From: Aquisalimonas sp.
GTDB taxonomy: Bacteria > Pseudomonadota > Gammaproteobacteria > Nitrococcales > Aquisalimonadaceae
Assembly (NCBI GenBank): GCA_007127625.1
Contig: SKYZ01000273.1
Location: 1 to 13,638 of the forward strand
DNA length: 13,638 bases
Direction of reading: 5' to 3'
Part shown: one piece after another, positions 1-7,500 of the stretch
Layout of the letters: each line of letters opens with the position of its first letter
Numbering within the stretch: the first letter of the stretch is position 1
Translations under genes and position numbers: made by a program
The notes under the pieces: generated by a model
What the model was told of the DNA's origin: nothing
Database searches by the model: none
The model's input: only the letters and a program-made list of their open reading frames with translations

Positions 1-991
1 CCGTATCCACATGGTACCGACTGGCCAGGGCGGCGACGGTCTGGTCACGGACGTCATGGTAGTCCATGCGCCCGACCAGGTCGTGGAGCACGCCTTCCCG
101 CAATGCGCCGTCGGAGACCTGCATGGCGGTGATGTCCAGGGCCCGGAACAGCCCCGTGAGAATCGCCACCCCGGCGGGGAACACGGGTCGCCGGTCGTCG
201 TCGAGCCCCGGAAGATCGAGTGCGTCCACGCTCCGGGCGGCGGCGATGCGCTGGCCGAGGTCCATCAGCGCGTCCCGGGTAATGGACTCCTCGGCCTGGC
301 CCGCTCCGGCCAGCACGCGATGCACGGCCTTCACCGTCCCCGAGGCACCCACCGCATGAGCGAAGGCCGGCGCCCTGAACCGGGCCACCACGGGCTCCAG
401 CACGCGCTCCGCCTCCAGCGCGGCGTGTTCCACGGCGGATTCGCTGAGGCGGCCGTCGGCAAAGCAGCGGCGGCTCAGGTTGACGCAGCCCACCTCCAGG
501 CTCTCCATGCGCAGCGGTTGCGCCCCCTCGCCGATGACCACCTCGGTGCTGCCACCGCCAATGTCCACCACCAGCCGCCGTCCACCCTCGTCGCCGAGAC
601 TCCGCGCCACGCCGAGGTAGATCAGGCGCGCTTCCTCCACACCGGAAACCACTTCCACAGGATGCCCAAGGGCGGCCTCGGACGCCGCCATGAAGGCGTC
701 GGCATCGCCCATCTCCCGCAGGGTGTTGGTGCCAACCACCCGGACATGGCTGGACGACAGACCCTGCAGACGCTGGCCGAAACGCTCCAGCGCCTCCAGG
801 GCGCGGCGTCGTACCGTATCGCTGAGGGCTCCCGTGTCATCCAGTCCCTCGCCGAGGCGGACCATGAGTTTCAGGCGATCCAGCACCTGCAGATCGCCGT
901 GATGGCGCCGCGCCAAAACCATGTGAAAGCTGTTGGAACCAAGGTCCACCGCAGCCACCGTTGCGGTGGTCTCGCTTTGCACCTCGTTCAT
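1..991 (-). CDS. ppx: Ppx/GppA-family exopolyphosphatase, C-terminus cut by window edge
   Basis: Removes terminal phosphates from polyphosphate (Ppx) or the 5' phosphate of pppGpp (GppA); cytoplasmic, of the ASKHA (actin-like ATPase) fold. Seen: 330 codons from ATG 991-989 with no stop before the left edge. The first phosphate-binding loop is DLGSNSFH (residues 16-23), with SGVEEA at 116-121 carrying the expected catalytic Glu. The second phosphate loop is DIGGGSTE (143-150), then GASGT (215-219) and SDGALREG (293-300). The family usually runs about 300 (short form) to 510 residues. The frame continues past the end of the two-lobed ASKHA core, so a long form with a C-terminal HD-like domain is likely but out of view. 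The start lies 8 bases after the sixA stop, so the two are probably co-transcribed. Ppx and GppA cannot be separated from this half of the protein; the symbol is provisional. Confidence 0.9.
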   Translation of the reverse strand, partial: MNEVQSETTATVAAVDLGSNSFHMVLARRHHGDLQVLDRLKLMVRLGEGLDDTGALSDTVRRRALEALERFGQRLQGLSSSHVRVVGTNTLREMGDADAFMAASEAALGHPVEVVSGVEEARLIYLGVARSLGDEGGRRLVVDIGGGSTEVVIGEGAQPLRMESLEVGCVNLSRRCFADGRLSESAVEHAALEAERVLEPVVARFRAPAFAHAVGASGTVKAVHRVLAGAGQAEESITRDALMDLGQRIAAARSVDALDLPGLDDDRRPVFPAGVAILTGLFRALDITAMQVSDGALREGVLHDLVGRMDYHDVRDQTVAALASRYHVDT

Positions 992-999
992 CCGGTCCG

Positions 1000-1488
1000 T
1001 CACCCCGCCGATACGGCCGGCGGCAGGAACGCTTCCAGGCGACCGGCACCGGGGTTCAGCGGACCGGGAAACGTCAGCACGGCCACGCCCGCCTTGCGGA
1101 ACCGCGCCAGTCCCACCGGCTCCCCGGTCAGCGCCAGCCCCAGCAGGGCATTCATCTGCGGTTCGTGGCCCACCAGAACCGTGGTCTCCACCCCGGGCTC
1201 GCTCTGCAGCCACTGGTAGACCCCCCCGGGGGCGGCCTCCGGGGCCAGCCCCGGAAACTCGGTGCGCGCGCCGGGGTTGAGCGCGCCGGCCAGCAGGTCC
1301 GCCGTCTGACGGGCCCGCAGCAGGTCACTGCTCACCAGGCGGTCCACCGGGCTCAGCAGAGTCATGAGCCTCCCCGCCACCGCGGTGACCCGCTCCCGGC
1401 CGCGCCGGGTGAGCGCCCGGTCGGCGTCGGCCTGGCCCGGCGCCGGATCCTCGGCAATGCCGTGACGCACCAGTATCAGTTGTGGCAT
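1000..1488 (-). CDS. sixA: Phosphohistidine phosphatase SixA
   Basis: Histidine-phosphatase (phosphoglycerate-mutase-like) enzyme that in E. coli dephosphorylates phosphohistidine on ArcB-type and PTS phosphotransfer proteins; cytoplasmic. Seen: 162 residues beginning [10 protein letters not shown], with the RHG motif at 8-10 (His9 would be the phosphorylated residue). LRARQTA at 57-63 is the conserved Arg segment, and GHEP at 107-110 carries the second catalytic His108. Length matches the E. coli enzyme (about 160). The open frame continues far upstream on this strand, opposite typA, but ATG 1488-1486 is preceded by GAGGCGG at good spacing and places the RHG motif at the usual N-terminal distance. 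It is first in a pair with ppx, 8 bases apart, and divergent from typA. No clear promoter was found on this strand. Confidence 0.9.
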   Translation of the reverse strand: MPQLILVRHGIAEDPAPGQADADRALTRRGRERVTAVAGRLMTLLSPVDRLVSSDLLRARQTADLLAGALNPGARTEFPGLAPEAAPGGVYQWLQSEPGVETTVLVGHEPQMNALLGLALTGEPVGLARFRKAGVAVLTFPGPLNPGAGRLEAFLPPAVSAG

Positions 1489-1607
1489 GCATCCGCCTCG
1501 CTGTGGGACCGTCGTTCGGCCCGAGTTTGCCACAGCACCGGGGCGAGGCCATGACATTGTCCGCGCCTCCCCGATGATGCGCTGCGGGAAAATCTCGGCG
1601 ATTCCGC

Positions 1608-1636
1608 TTGAGTACGAGCGGTAACATGCGGATAAT
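1608..1636 (+). promoter_or_regulatory. Putative sigma70 promoter of typA
   Basis: TTGAGT (1608-1613) and GATAAT (1631-1636) are separated by exactly 17 bases, close to the consensus TTGACA-N17-TATAAT. Transcription would start near 1643, giving a leader of about 137 bases before the typA GTG. It is the best-matching promoter I saw in the window. It was found by eye, and no start site is known. Confidence 0.55.
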
Positions 1637-1648
1637 GCGCCCACCGTA

Positions 1649-1666
1649 GCCGGGGGCACCCCCGGC
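1649..1666 (+). promoter_or_regulatory. Perfect hairpin at the start of the typA leader
   Basis: GCCGGGGG (1649-1656) and CCCCCGGC (1659-1666) are perfect reverse complements separated by two bases, which would form a very stable stem near the 5' end of the predicted typA transcript. It is followed by a purine-rich AGGAAGG (1668-1674), not a T-run, so it is not a classical intrinsic terminator. It might protect the 5' end or affect access to the following AGGAAGG; the function is inferred only. Confidence 0.4.
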
Positions 1667-1681
1667 AGGAAGGATTGCTTG

Positions 1682-1783
1682 GTGTCTCCCGGGCCGCGCG
1701 CCCGCCTCCGAACGTTCCCGCATCCTGCCGCAGGTGTCCGGCGGCTGTTCCGATTCGCCGACCTGACGGACGACCAGACGTGA
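1682..1783 (+). CDS. Possible 33-codon leader ORF coupled to typA
   Basis: An open frame of 33 codons from GTG 1682-1684 to TGA 1781-1783. The final bases GTGA (1780-1783) overlap the typA GTG start, the stop/start geometry used for translational coupling elsewhere in this window. AGGAAGG (1668-1674) lies about 7 bases before the GTG, a better ribosome site than anything directly before typA. The peptide would be Arg/Pro-rich and end [15 protein letters not shown] do not recognise it. In GC-rich DNA a stop-free run this short is common, so the call rests on the overlap and the Shine-Dalgarno alone. Confidence 0.25.
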   Translation: MSPGPRARLRTFPHPAAGVRRLFRFADLTDDQT

Positions 1784-3603
1784 TCGACAATCTTCGTAAT
1801 ATCGCCATCATCGCCCACGTGGACCATGGCAAGACCACTCTCGTGGACAAGCTGCTGCAGCAGTCCGGTACCCTGGACAGCCGCGCCGCGCCCACCGAGC
1901 GCATGATGGACTCCAATGATCTGGAGAAAGAGCGCGGCATCACCATCCTCTCCAAGAACACCGCCATCCGCTGGCACGACTACCGCATCAACATCGTCGA
2001 CACCCCCGGCCACGCCGACTTCGGCGGCGAGGTGGAGCGGGTGATGTCCATGGTGGATTCGGTGCTGCTGCTGGTGGACGCCGTGGACGGCCCCATGCCG
2101 CAGACGCGTTTCGTCACCCAGAAGGCCCTGGAACAGGGGCTCAATCCCATCGTGGTGATCAACAAGATCGACCGCCCGGGCGCACGCCCGGACTGGGTGC
2201 TGGACCAGACCTTCGACCTGTTCGACCGTCTGGGCGCCAGCGACGAACAGCTCGACTTTCCGGTGATCTACGCCTCGGCCCTCAACGGCTACGCCAGCGA
2301 GGACTCCGAGCTCCGTGACGGCGACATGCAGCCGCTGTTCAAGGCCATTGCCGAGGGCGTCAAGGCCCCGGACGTGGACCCCGACGGCCCGCTGCAACTG
2401 CAGGTCTCGTCACTGGACTACAACTCCTACGTGGGCGTGGTGGGCATCGGCCGCATCAAGCGCGGCAAGCTGCGCACCAACACCCAGGTCACCGTCATTG
2501 ACCGCCATGGCAAGAAGCGCAATGCCCGGGTGCTGCAGGTACTGAGCTACCTCGGCCTGGAGCGCACCGAGGTGCCCGAGGCCAGCGCCGGCGACATCAT
2601 CGCCTTCACCGGCGTGGATGATCTGCACATCTCCGACACCCTGTGCGATCCCGCCAACGTCGAGGGGCTGCCGGCGCTCACCGTGGACGAACCCACCGTG
2701 AGCATGACCTTCGTGGTCAACAGTTCGCCCTTCGCCGGGCGCGAGGGCAAGTACATCACCTCGCGCCAGATTCGCGAACGCCTGGACCGGGAGCTGCTGC
2801 ACAACGTGGCGCTGCGGGTCGACCCCACGGAGGACCCGGAGAAATTCCGCGTCTCCGGCCGCGGCGAGCTGCACCTGGGCGTGCTCATCGAGAACATGCG
2901 TCGCGAAGGCTACGAGCTCGGTGTCTCGCGCCCCGAGGTAATCGTGCGTGAAGTCGACGGTGTCCGGCAGGAGCCATACGAACAGCTCACCGTGGATGTC
3001 CCCGAGGACTGCCAGGGTGCGGTGATGGAAAAGCTCGGCGAGCGTGGCGGCGAGATGACCAACATGACCCCGGACGGCAAGGGCCGGGTGCGCATGGACT
3101 ACACCATGCCGGCCCGTGGCCTGATCGGCTTCCGGACCGAGTTCCTTACGGCCACCTCCGGCGATGGCCTGATGTATCACGTGTTCGACCACTACGGGCC
3201 GTATCGCGGCCGGCAGCTCGGCCAGCGCGGCAACGGCGTGATGATCGCCAACGCCGCCGGCAAGGCGGTGGCCTATGCCCTGTTCACCCTGCAGAATCGC
3301 GGCAAGCTGTTCGTGGGCCATGGTGACGAGGTCTACGAGGGCATGGTCATCGGCATCCACGCCCGGGACAACGATCTGGTGGTCAACCCGATGAAGGCGA
3401 AGCAGCTCACCAACGTCCGCTCCGCCGGCAACGACGAGAACCTGGACCTGACCCCGCCCCTGCGGCTGACGCTGGAACAGGCGCTGGAGTTCATCGACGA
3501 TGATGAGCTGGTGGAGGTGACGCCGAAGGCCATCCGCGTGCGCAAGAAGCTGCTCAAGGAACACGAGCGCAAGCGGGCCAGCCGGGCGGCGGTGAACGCG
3601 TAA
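1780..3603 (+). CDS. typA: Ribosome-associated translational GTPase TypA/BipA
   Basis: Translation-factor GTPase related to EF-G and LepA that binds the 70S ribosome and supports 50S assembly, growth in the cold and stress adaptation. Seen: 607 residues from GTG 1780, the same length as E. coli TypA and collinear with it throughout. The P-loop is AHVDHGKTT (12-20), the switch region contains RGITIL (52-57), then DTPGHAD (74-80) and NKID (128-131). Domains follow in the usual order: G domain (1 to about 200), beta-barrel domain II, EF-G III- and V-like domains, and the TypA-specific C-terminal domain ending in a basic tail. An in-frame extension to 1675 exists but would add a 35-residue Arg/Pro-rich segment absent from the family. 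The start has only a weak Shine-Dalgarno of its own; see the leader ORF ending on GTGA here. It converges on ygjP across a REP-containing spacer. Confidence 0.97.
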   Translation: MIDNLRNIAIIAHVDHGKTTLVDKLLQQSGTLDSRAAPTERMMDSNDLEKERGITILSKNTAIRWHDYRINIVDTPGHADFGGEVERVMSMVDSVLLLVDAVDGPMPQTRFVTQKALEQGLNPIVVINKIDRPGARPDWVLDQTFDLFDRLGASDEQLDFPVIYASALNGYASEDSELRDGDMQPLFKAIAEGVKAPDVDPDGPLQLQVSSLDYNSYVGVVGIGRIKRGKLRTNTQVTVIDRHGKKRNARVLQVLSYLGLERTEVPEASAGDIIAFTGVDDLHISDTLCDPANVEGLPALTVDEPTVSMTFVVNSSPFAGREGKYITSRQIRERLDRELLHNVALRVDPTEDPEKFRVSGRGELHLGVLIENMRREGYELGVSRPEVIVREVDGVRQEPYEQLTVDVPEDCQGAVMEKLGERGGEMTNMTPDGKGRVRMDYTMPARGLIGFRTEFLTATSGDGLMYHVFDHYGPYRGRQLGQRGNGVMIANAAGKAVAYALFTLQNRGKLFVGHGDEVYEGMVIGIHARDNDLVVNPMKAKQLTNVRSAGNDENLDLTPPLRLTLEQALEFIDDDELVEVTPKAIRVRKKLLKEHERKRASRAAVNA

Positions 3604-3609
3604 GGACAC

Positions 3610-3629
3610 GTCGCGCGGTTCGACGCGAC
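3610..3629 (+). terminator. Weak hairpin after the typA stop, possible terminator
   Basis: GTCGCG (3610-3615) and CGCGAC (3624-3629) can pair around an 8-base loop, starting 6 bases after the typA stop codon. It is followed by GGTCTTGT rather than a proper T-run, so intrinsic termination would be inefficient. Position is the main argument. Confidence 0.3.
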
Positions 3630-3635
3630 GGTCTT

Positions 3636-3659
3636 GTCGCGGCTTGCGCCGCTCCTACG
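3636..3659. repeat. REP-like element, reverse complement CGTAGGAGCGGCGCAAGCCG
   Basis: Read on the minus strand this begins CGTAGGAGCGGC and ends GCCGCGAC, a GTAGGAGCGGC...GCCGCGAC pattern typical of intergenic REP elements in many gammaproteobacteria (established knowledge of REP families, not a database match). The hairpin is GCGGC (3639-3643), loop TTGC, GCCGC (3648-3652). It lies just after typA and is a different repeat type from the pair at 3672-3764. Confidence 0.55.
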
Positions 3660-3671
3660 GTCGGCCTTAGT

Positions 3672-3764
3672 CGTTGGGCGGACCTTCAGGTCCGCCGATT
3701 CCGTTTCGATGAGCCGCCGTGGCTAGCGTGTCCTGGGATGGCGGACCTGAAGGTCCGCCCAACG
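3672..3764. repeat. Pair of REP-like palindromes in inverted orientation (BIME-like)
   Basis: The 25 bases at 3672-3696 recur as an exact reverse complement at 3740-3764. Each copy is itself a hairpin: GGCGGACCT, two-base loop, AGGTCCGCC (3677-3696 and 3740-3759), with a CGTTG tail on the outer side of each. The 43 bases between them show no pattern. This is the architecture of a BIME: two REP units facing each other between converging transcripts. It could stabilise 3' ends, stop transcription from both sides, or be a substrate for a REP-associated transposase (RAYT) elsewhere in the genome. No such gene is in this window. Confidence 0.75.
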
Positions 3765-3791
3765 GATTGGCTACGGTTCACCCTTCCCCCT

Positions 3792-4511
3792 CTACCCCCA
3801 GGTCTGCTGATGCTCACGGAGCTGCTGCCGGCGGGTTCGCCAGTCCGGCAGGATGCGGTCCATGTGGGCGTGGAAGCGGGAGCCGTGGTTGAACTCCAGT
3901 AGATGGCAGAGTTCGTGGACCACCACGTAGTCGATGCAGTCCAGTGGTGCGCGGATCAGCCACAGGTTGAGATTGACCCCGCCGTGGCTGGAGCAGCTGC
4001 CCCAGCGGCTGCGCATGGCGCGGATGCGCAGGGCCGGCATCTGTGCCACCGGCAGGCCCAGGGCCGGATACCAGTGTGCCAGGCGCTCCTCGAACAGCCC
4101 CCGGGCACGCTGCCGGTACCACTCCCGCAGGGCCTGCTCCACCGCCACCGGCTCGCCGGGCCTGGGCAGCCCCATGTGCAGCACGCCGTCCGCGATGCGG
4201 CAGTGGCGCCGCGCGCGGCAATACAGCCGCAGAGTGAGCGCCTCGCCCAGATAGGGGTGGACGGCGCCGTCCACATAGGTCGGCGGCGCCGGCGGTTCCG
4301 GCAATGCCTGCAGCGTATCCCGCAGCCATGCACGCCGCCCGGCGGCGAACGCCAGCGCCTGTTCCCGGGTGGTGCCATGGGGTACGCGGATCTCCACCCG
4401 CCCGTCCGGAAACACATACAGACCCAGGGTGCGGCGGCGCGTGTGCCGTACCCGCACCGGGATGGCGCTGTCGCCCACGCGAAGCTGGGCGTTGTGCTGA
4501 TGTCCTGTCAT
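3792..4511 (-). CDS. YgjP/DUF45-type M48-like zinc metallopeptidase
   Basis: Predicted metal-dependent hydrolase of the YgjP-like (DUF45/WLM) group; its substrate is unknown. Seen: 239 residues from ATG 4511-4509. The N-terminal half is rich in beta-strand and Arg, including RRRTLGLYVFPDGRVEIRVP. Then MRSRWGSCSSHGGVNLN (166-182), the family signature, is followed by VVVHELCHLLEFNHGSRFH (196-214). HELCH (199-203) supplies two zinc-ligand His and the general-base Glu200, and His209 is the probable third ligand. There is no signal peptide or membrane segment, so the protein should be cytoplasmic. Its ATG shares ATGA (4508-4511) with the tamB stop, and no strong Shine-Dalgarno is present, so translation probably depends on tamB. 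In E. coli the gene after tamB is ytfP, unrelated to this. It ends in TAG 3794-3792, converging on typA. Confidence 0.88.
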   Translation of the reverse strand: MTGHQHNAQLRVGDSAIPVRVRHTRRRTLGLYVFPDGRVEIRVPHGTTREQALAFAAGRRAWLRDTLQALPEPPAPPTYVDGAVHPYLGEALTLRLYCRARRHCRIADGVLHMGLPRPGEPVAVEQALREWYRQRARGLFEERLAHWYPALGLPVAQMPALRIRAMRSRWGSCSSHGGVNLNLWLIRAPLDCIDYVVVHELCHLLEFNHGSRFHAHMDRILPDWRTRRQQLREHQQTWG

Positions 4512-7500
4512 CCCCGCGATCCAAACTCGAAACGGTAGAGGAGATCGATGGCGCTCTCCAGGCTGGTCACCGCCTCCAGGTAGAGATTGGTGGCAAGCTG
4601 GTAGCGCAGGGTGAGGGTGTTCACCGGTGTGAACACGCCGACGCCATAGCCCAGATACAGGTTGGGGTTGATGTAACCACCCACCACCACCTGGGTGTCA
4701 TCGCCATCACCCTCGGTGTCGATGGTGAAATCCTGGATGCCGATCTCCTCGGCCAGGGCGGTGGCGTATCCGCTGCCTCCGGCCATTCCCAGCGCCAGCG
4801 CGGCACGACCCAGCATATTGTCGTCGCCACCCCCCTGCCCCGCCGGCCGACCCAGGATGATATAGGACAGCACATCCTCTTCGGCCATGGCCGGTTCGGA
4901 GAACAGGCTTACCCGCGGCTCTTCCGGGTTGCCCTCCAGGCGCAGGCCGGCGGTGACGTCATCGCGCTCAACGCGGCGTACAGCTTCCACATAGAGCTGC
5001 GGTCGATCCAGCGGCCCGGAGAACAGCAACTGGCCCTCCCGTATGCGAAGGCGCTGGCCGTAGGCACGGTACTCGCCGTCCATGATGCGAATCTCACCGA
5101 AGCCCTGGGGCTCATCACCGCCGCTCTGCTGCAGCCGAAGGTCCCCGGTCAGGCGCCCGGTGATACCGAACCCGGAGAGGTCAACCCGATTGCCGAGCAC
5201 GATCTGGATATTCGTTTCGAGATTCAGCCCTTCGGGCGCCTCCGGCGGTGCAACCTCGGCCTCCTCTGTCTCGGCGGGCTCCGGTTGGTCGTCAATGATC
5301 ACCACGTCACCGGAGACCTGAACTGCCGACTCGGGCAGCTGCACCAGCGTGATCTCGCCCCGGGGCACGCGTAATTCCCCGCCCAACTGCAGGGTGTTGT
5401 CGGCGAAGGTCACGTCGATGTCCGGGTTGACCCGCAGGTCCGCCAGGGGGTCATACACCACCTGCAATGCCGACCCGGACAGATTCACCGCTGCGCTCAG
5501 CTCGTCTGCCCAGTCAGCTTCGCCGCTGATCGATGCGGTACCGCCACCGCTGCGGAAGCCGCCGCTGAGAGTCGCGTTGTCACCCTCGACGCCCAGTTCC
5601 AGGCCGATTTCTGTCAGTTCCATGCCGATGGCCATCGGCTCCACACGGCCGTCCGTCAGGGAGACGGTCCCGTGGTAGCGGGGGTCCATGACCTCGCCCG
5701 CCAGCCGCCCCTGGGCGCTGACGGTGCCCCGCAGGGTGCGCAGCTCCGGGAAGAAGGGCTCGATGACGCCGAGTTCAATGGCGCGGACGTCCACTTCGCC
5801 GTCCAGGGGGCCGAAGGGCTGATCACCGCCGACCACCGCTGCATTGGCACTGAGATCCACCGTGCCGAGGTCCTCGGAGCGCAGGGAAATGGCCGTGCGC
5901 AGGCGGTCTTCGTCCAGGTCCAGTCGCACACCCAGGCGCTCGTAGTCGAGAACCAGATCCACCTGCTCGTCGTCCATGTCACCCTCGGGATCGATGATGC
6001 GGATCTGACCGTCGTCAATCCGGGCATCCAGCGCCACCACCGGCAACGGGGTTTCGCCCCAGCGGGCGTCAACTTCGGCACCAATGCGCCCGTCGAGCTC
6101 CACGGCCTGCGGCAGCCACGGGGCGAGCAGGGCCAGATCGAAGCCCTCCAGGGCCACCGAGGCCTCGCCGCTGGCGCCGGCCAGGATCGGCTCCCTGGCG
6201 CACAGGCTTGCACCGTCGTGCCGCCAGCAGTGCGGGTCAATCCTCGCCTGCTGGGCGTCCATGTCGAAGCGCACCGGGGTCGACGAATCCAGTTCCCAGC
6301 GCTGCTCGGCGGCGGTGATCTCCGCCCGCTCCAGGGCGCCGTCCCAGTCCAGCGCTTCGCTCAGGGCACCGGCGACCGCCACGGATGCAGCAGCACGCCG
6401 GGCGTCCACATCCAGGGTGAGGCTGTGGTCGCTGCGATCCCCTTCTACCAGGAGATCGGCACTGTCAATGGTCTCGGCCTCCAGTTCGACACCACGCACC
6501 GCCAGGCGCAGCCGGCTGGCCTCTTCGCCCAGGCCGGCCACCTCGGTATCCAGGTCCACGCTATCCACGCTGACCAGCTCGCCGTAACTGAGCTGGGCCG
6601 CCTCCATGGCGGCGATGACATCCGGTGCCGTCAGCGGCCCGCGGGCGGCGAAATCGCCGCGAATACTCCCGGCGGCATCGGGCAGAAACGCGCCGAGGTC
6701 GGCAACGTCGAGATTGCCCTCCACATCCAGGGTCTCGGTCCCTACCCGTCCGGCCAGGGTCACCAGGCTTTCACCGGTGCGCAGCCGGATGTCCCGCAGG
6801 TTCCAGTCACCCCCCGCGGGCCTGTGCACCGTCCCCGAGAGCACCAGCTCGTGCCCCTCCACGGCCGCCTGGATCCTGTCGATCTCCACATCCAGCGCCA
6901 GATCGTCCTGGGCCAGGCGGCCCCGGGTCCGCAGTGCACCACTGACCGACTCGGGCGCCTGTTCCGCGATCCTGTTCGCCGCCAGGCCCTCCATCTCCAC
7001 GCTGGCGTCCCATTCCACATCGGGATGCCAGGCGGCCGTGCCGGTCACCTCCAGCCAGCCGTCCAGGAGCTCACCGCGGAGTCGTTCCAGTTGCGCGCTT
7101 CGCAGATCCCCGGTGGCATCAACCTGCCAGCGCCCCTCGGGAATGTCCGCGCCATCCACGGTGGCCCCCAGATTCAGGCGATAGTCGGTGAGATCGCCCT
7201 CAAGGCTGAGCCGGCCGTCGCGGGCAGCCACCAGTTCCCGGGTATCCAGCGGCCAGCCCAGGGCGTCCCACTGCCCCTGGATACGCACGGGCATGTGGTC
7301 CTGCCCCGGTGCCACGGCGCCTTCCAGCGCCACGTTCGCCAGGCCCTGCACCTGCAATTGAAACTCCAGATCCCCGATGCTGTTCCACAGCGAGGCCTCC
7401 AGGGCCAGGTCGCCGACTTCCGGCACGTCGCGGGCCTCGACCTGGAGTTCCAGGTCCACGGGCCAGTCATCGCGCATGGTCAGGCTGCCGTCGGCCCGCA

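Noticed and set aside
11..1219. A 402-codon plus-strand open frame opposite ppx and sixA
   Set aside because: His/Gly/Pro-rich shadow with no family features; the minus strand carries the DLGSNSFH, DIGGGSTE and RHG motifs.
1675..1779. In-frame extension of typA to a start at 1675
   Set aside because: It adds 35 Arg/Pro/Cys-rich residues not found in TypA, while GTG 1780 gives exactly the 607-residue family length.
1489..2397. A 303-codon upstream extension of the sixA frame
   Set aside because: It runs opposite typA and its promoter, whereas [10 protein letters not shown] at 1488 has the family N-terminus and a Shine-Dalgarno.
2410..3609. A 399-codon open frame on the minus strand opposite typA
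   Set aside because: It lies wholly opposite the typA coding region, has His/Val/Ala-rich shadow composition and no recognisable domain; typA is unequivocal.
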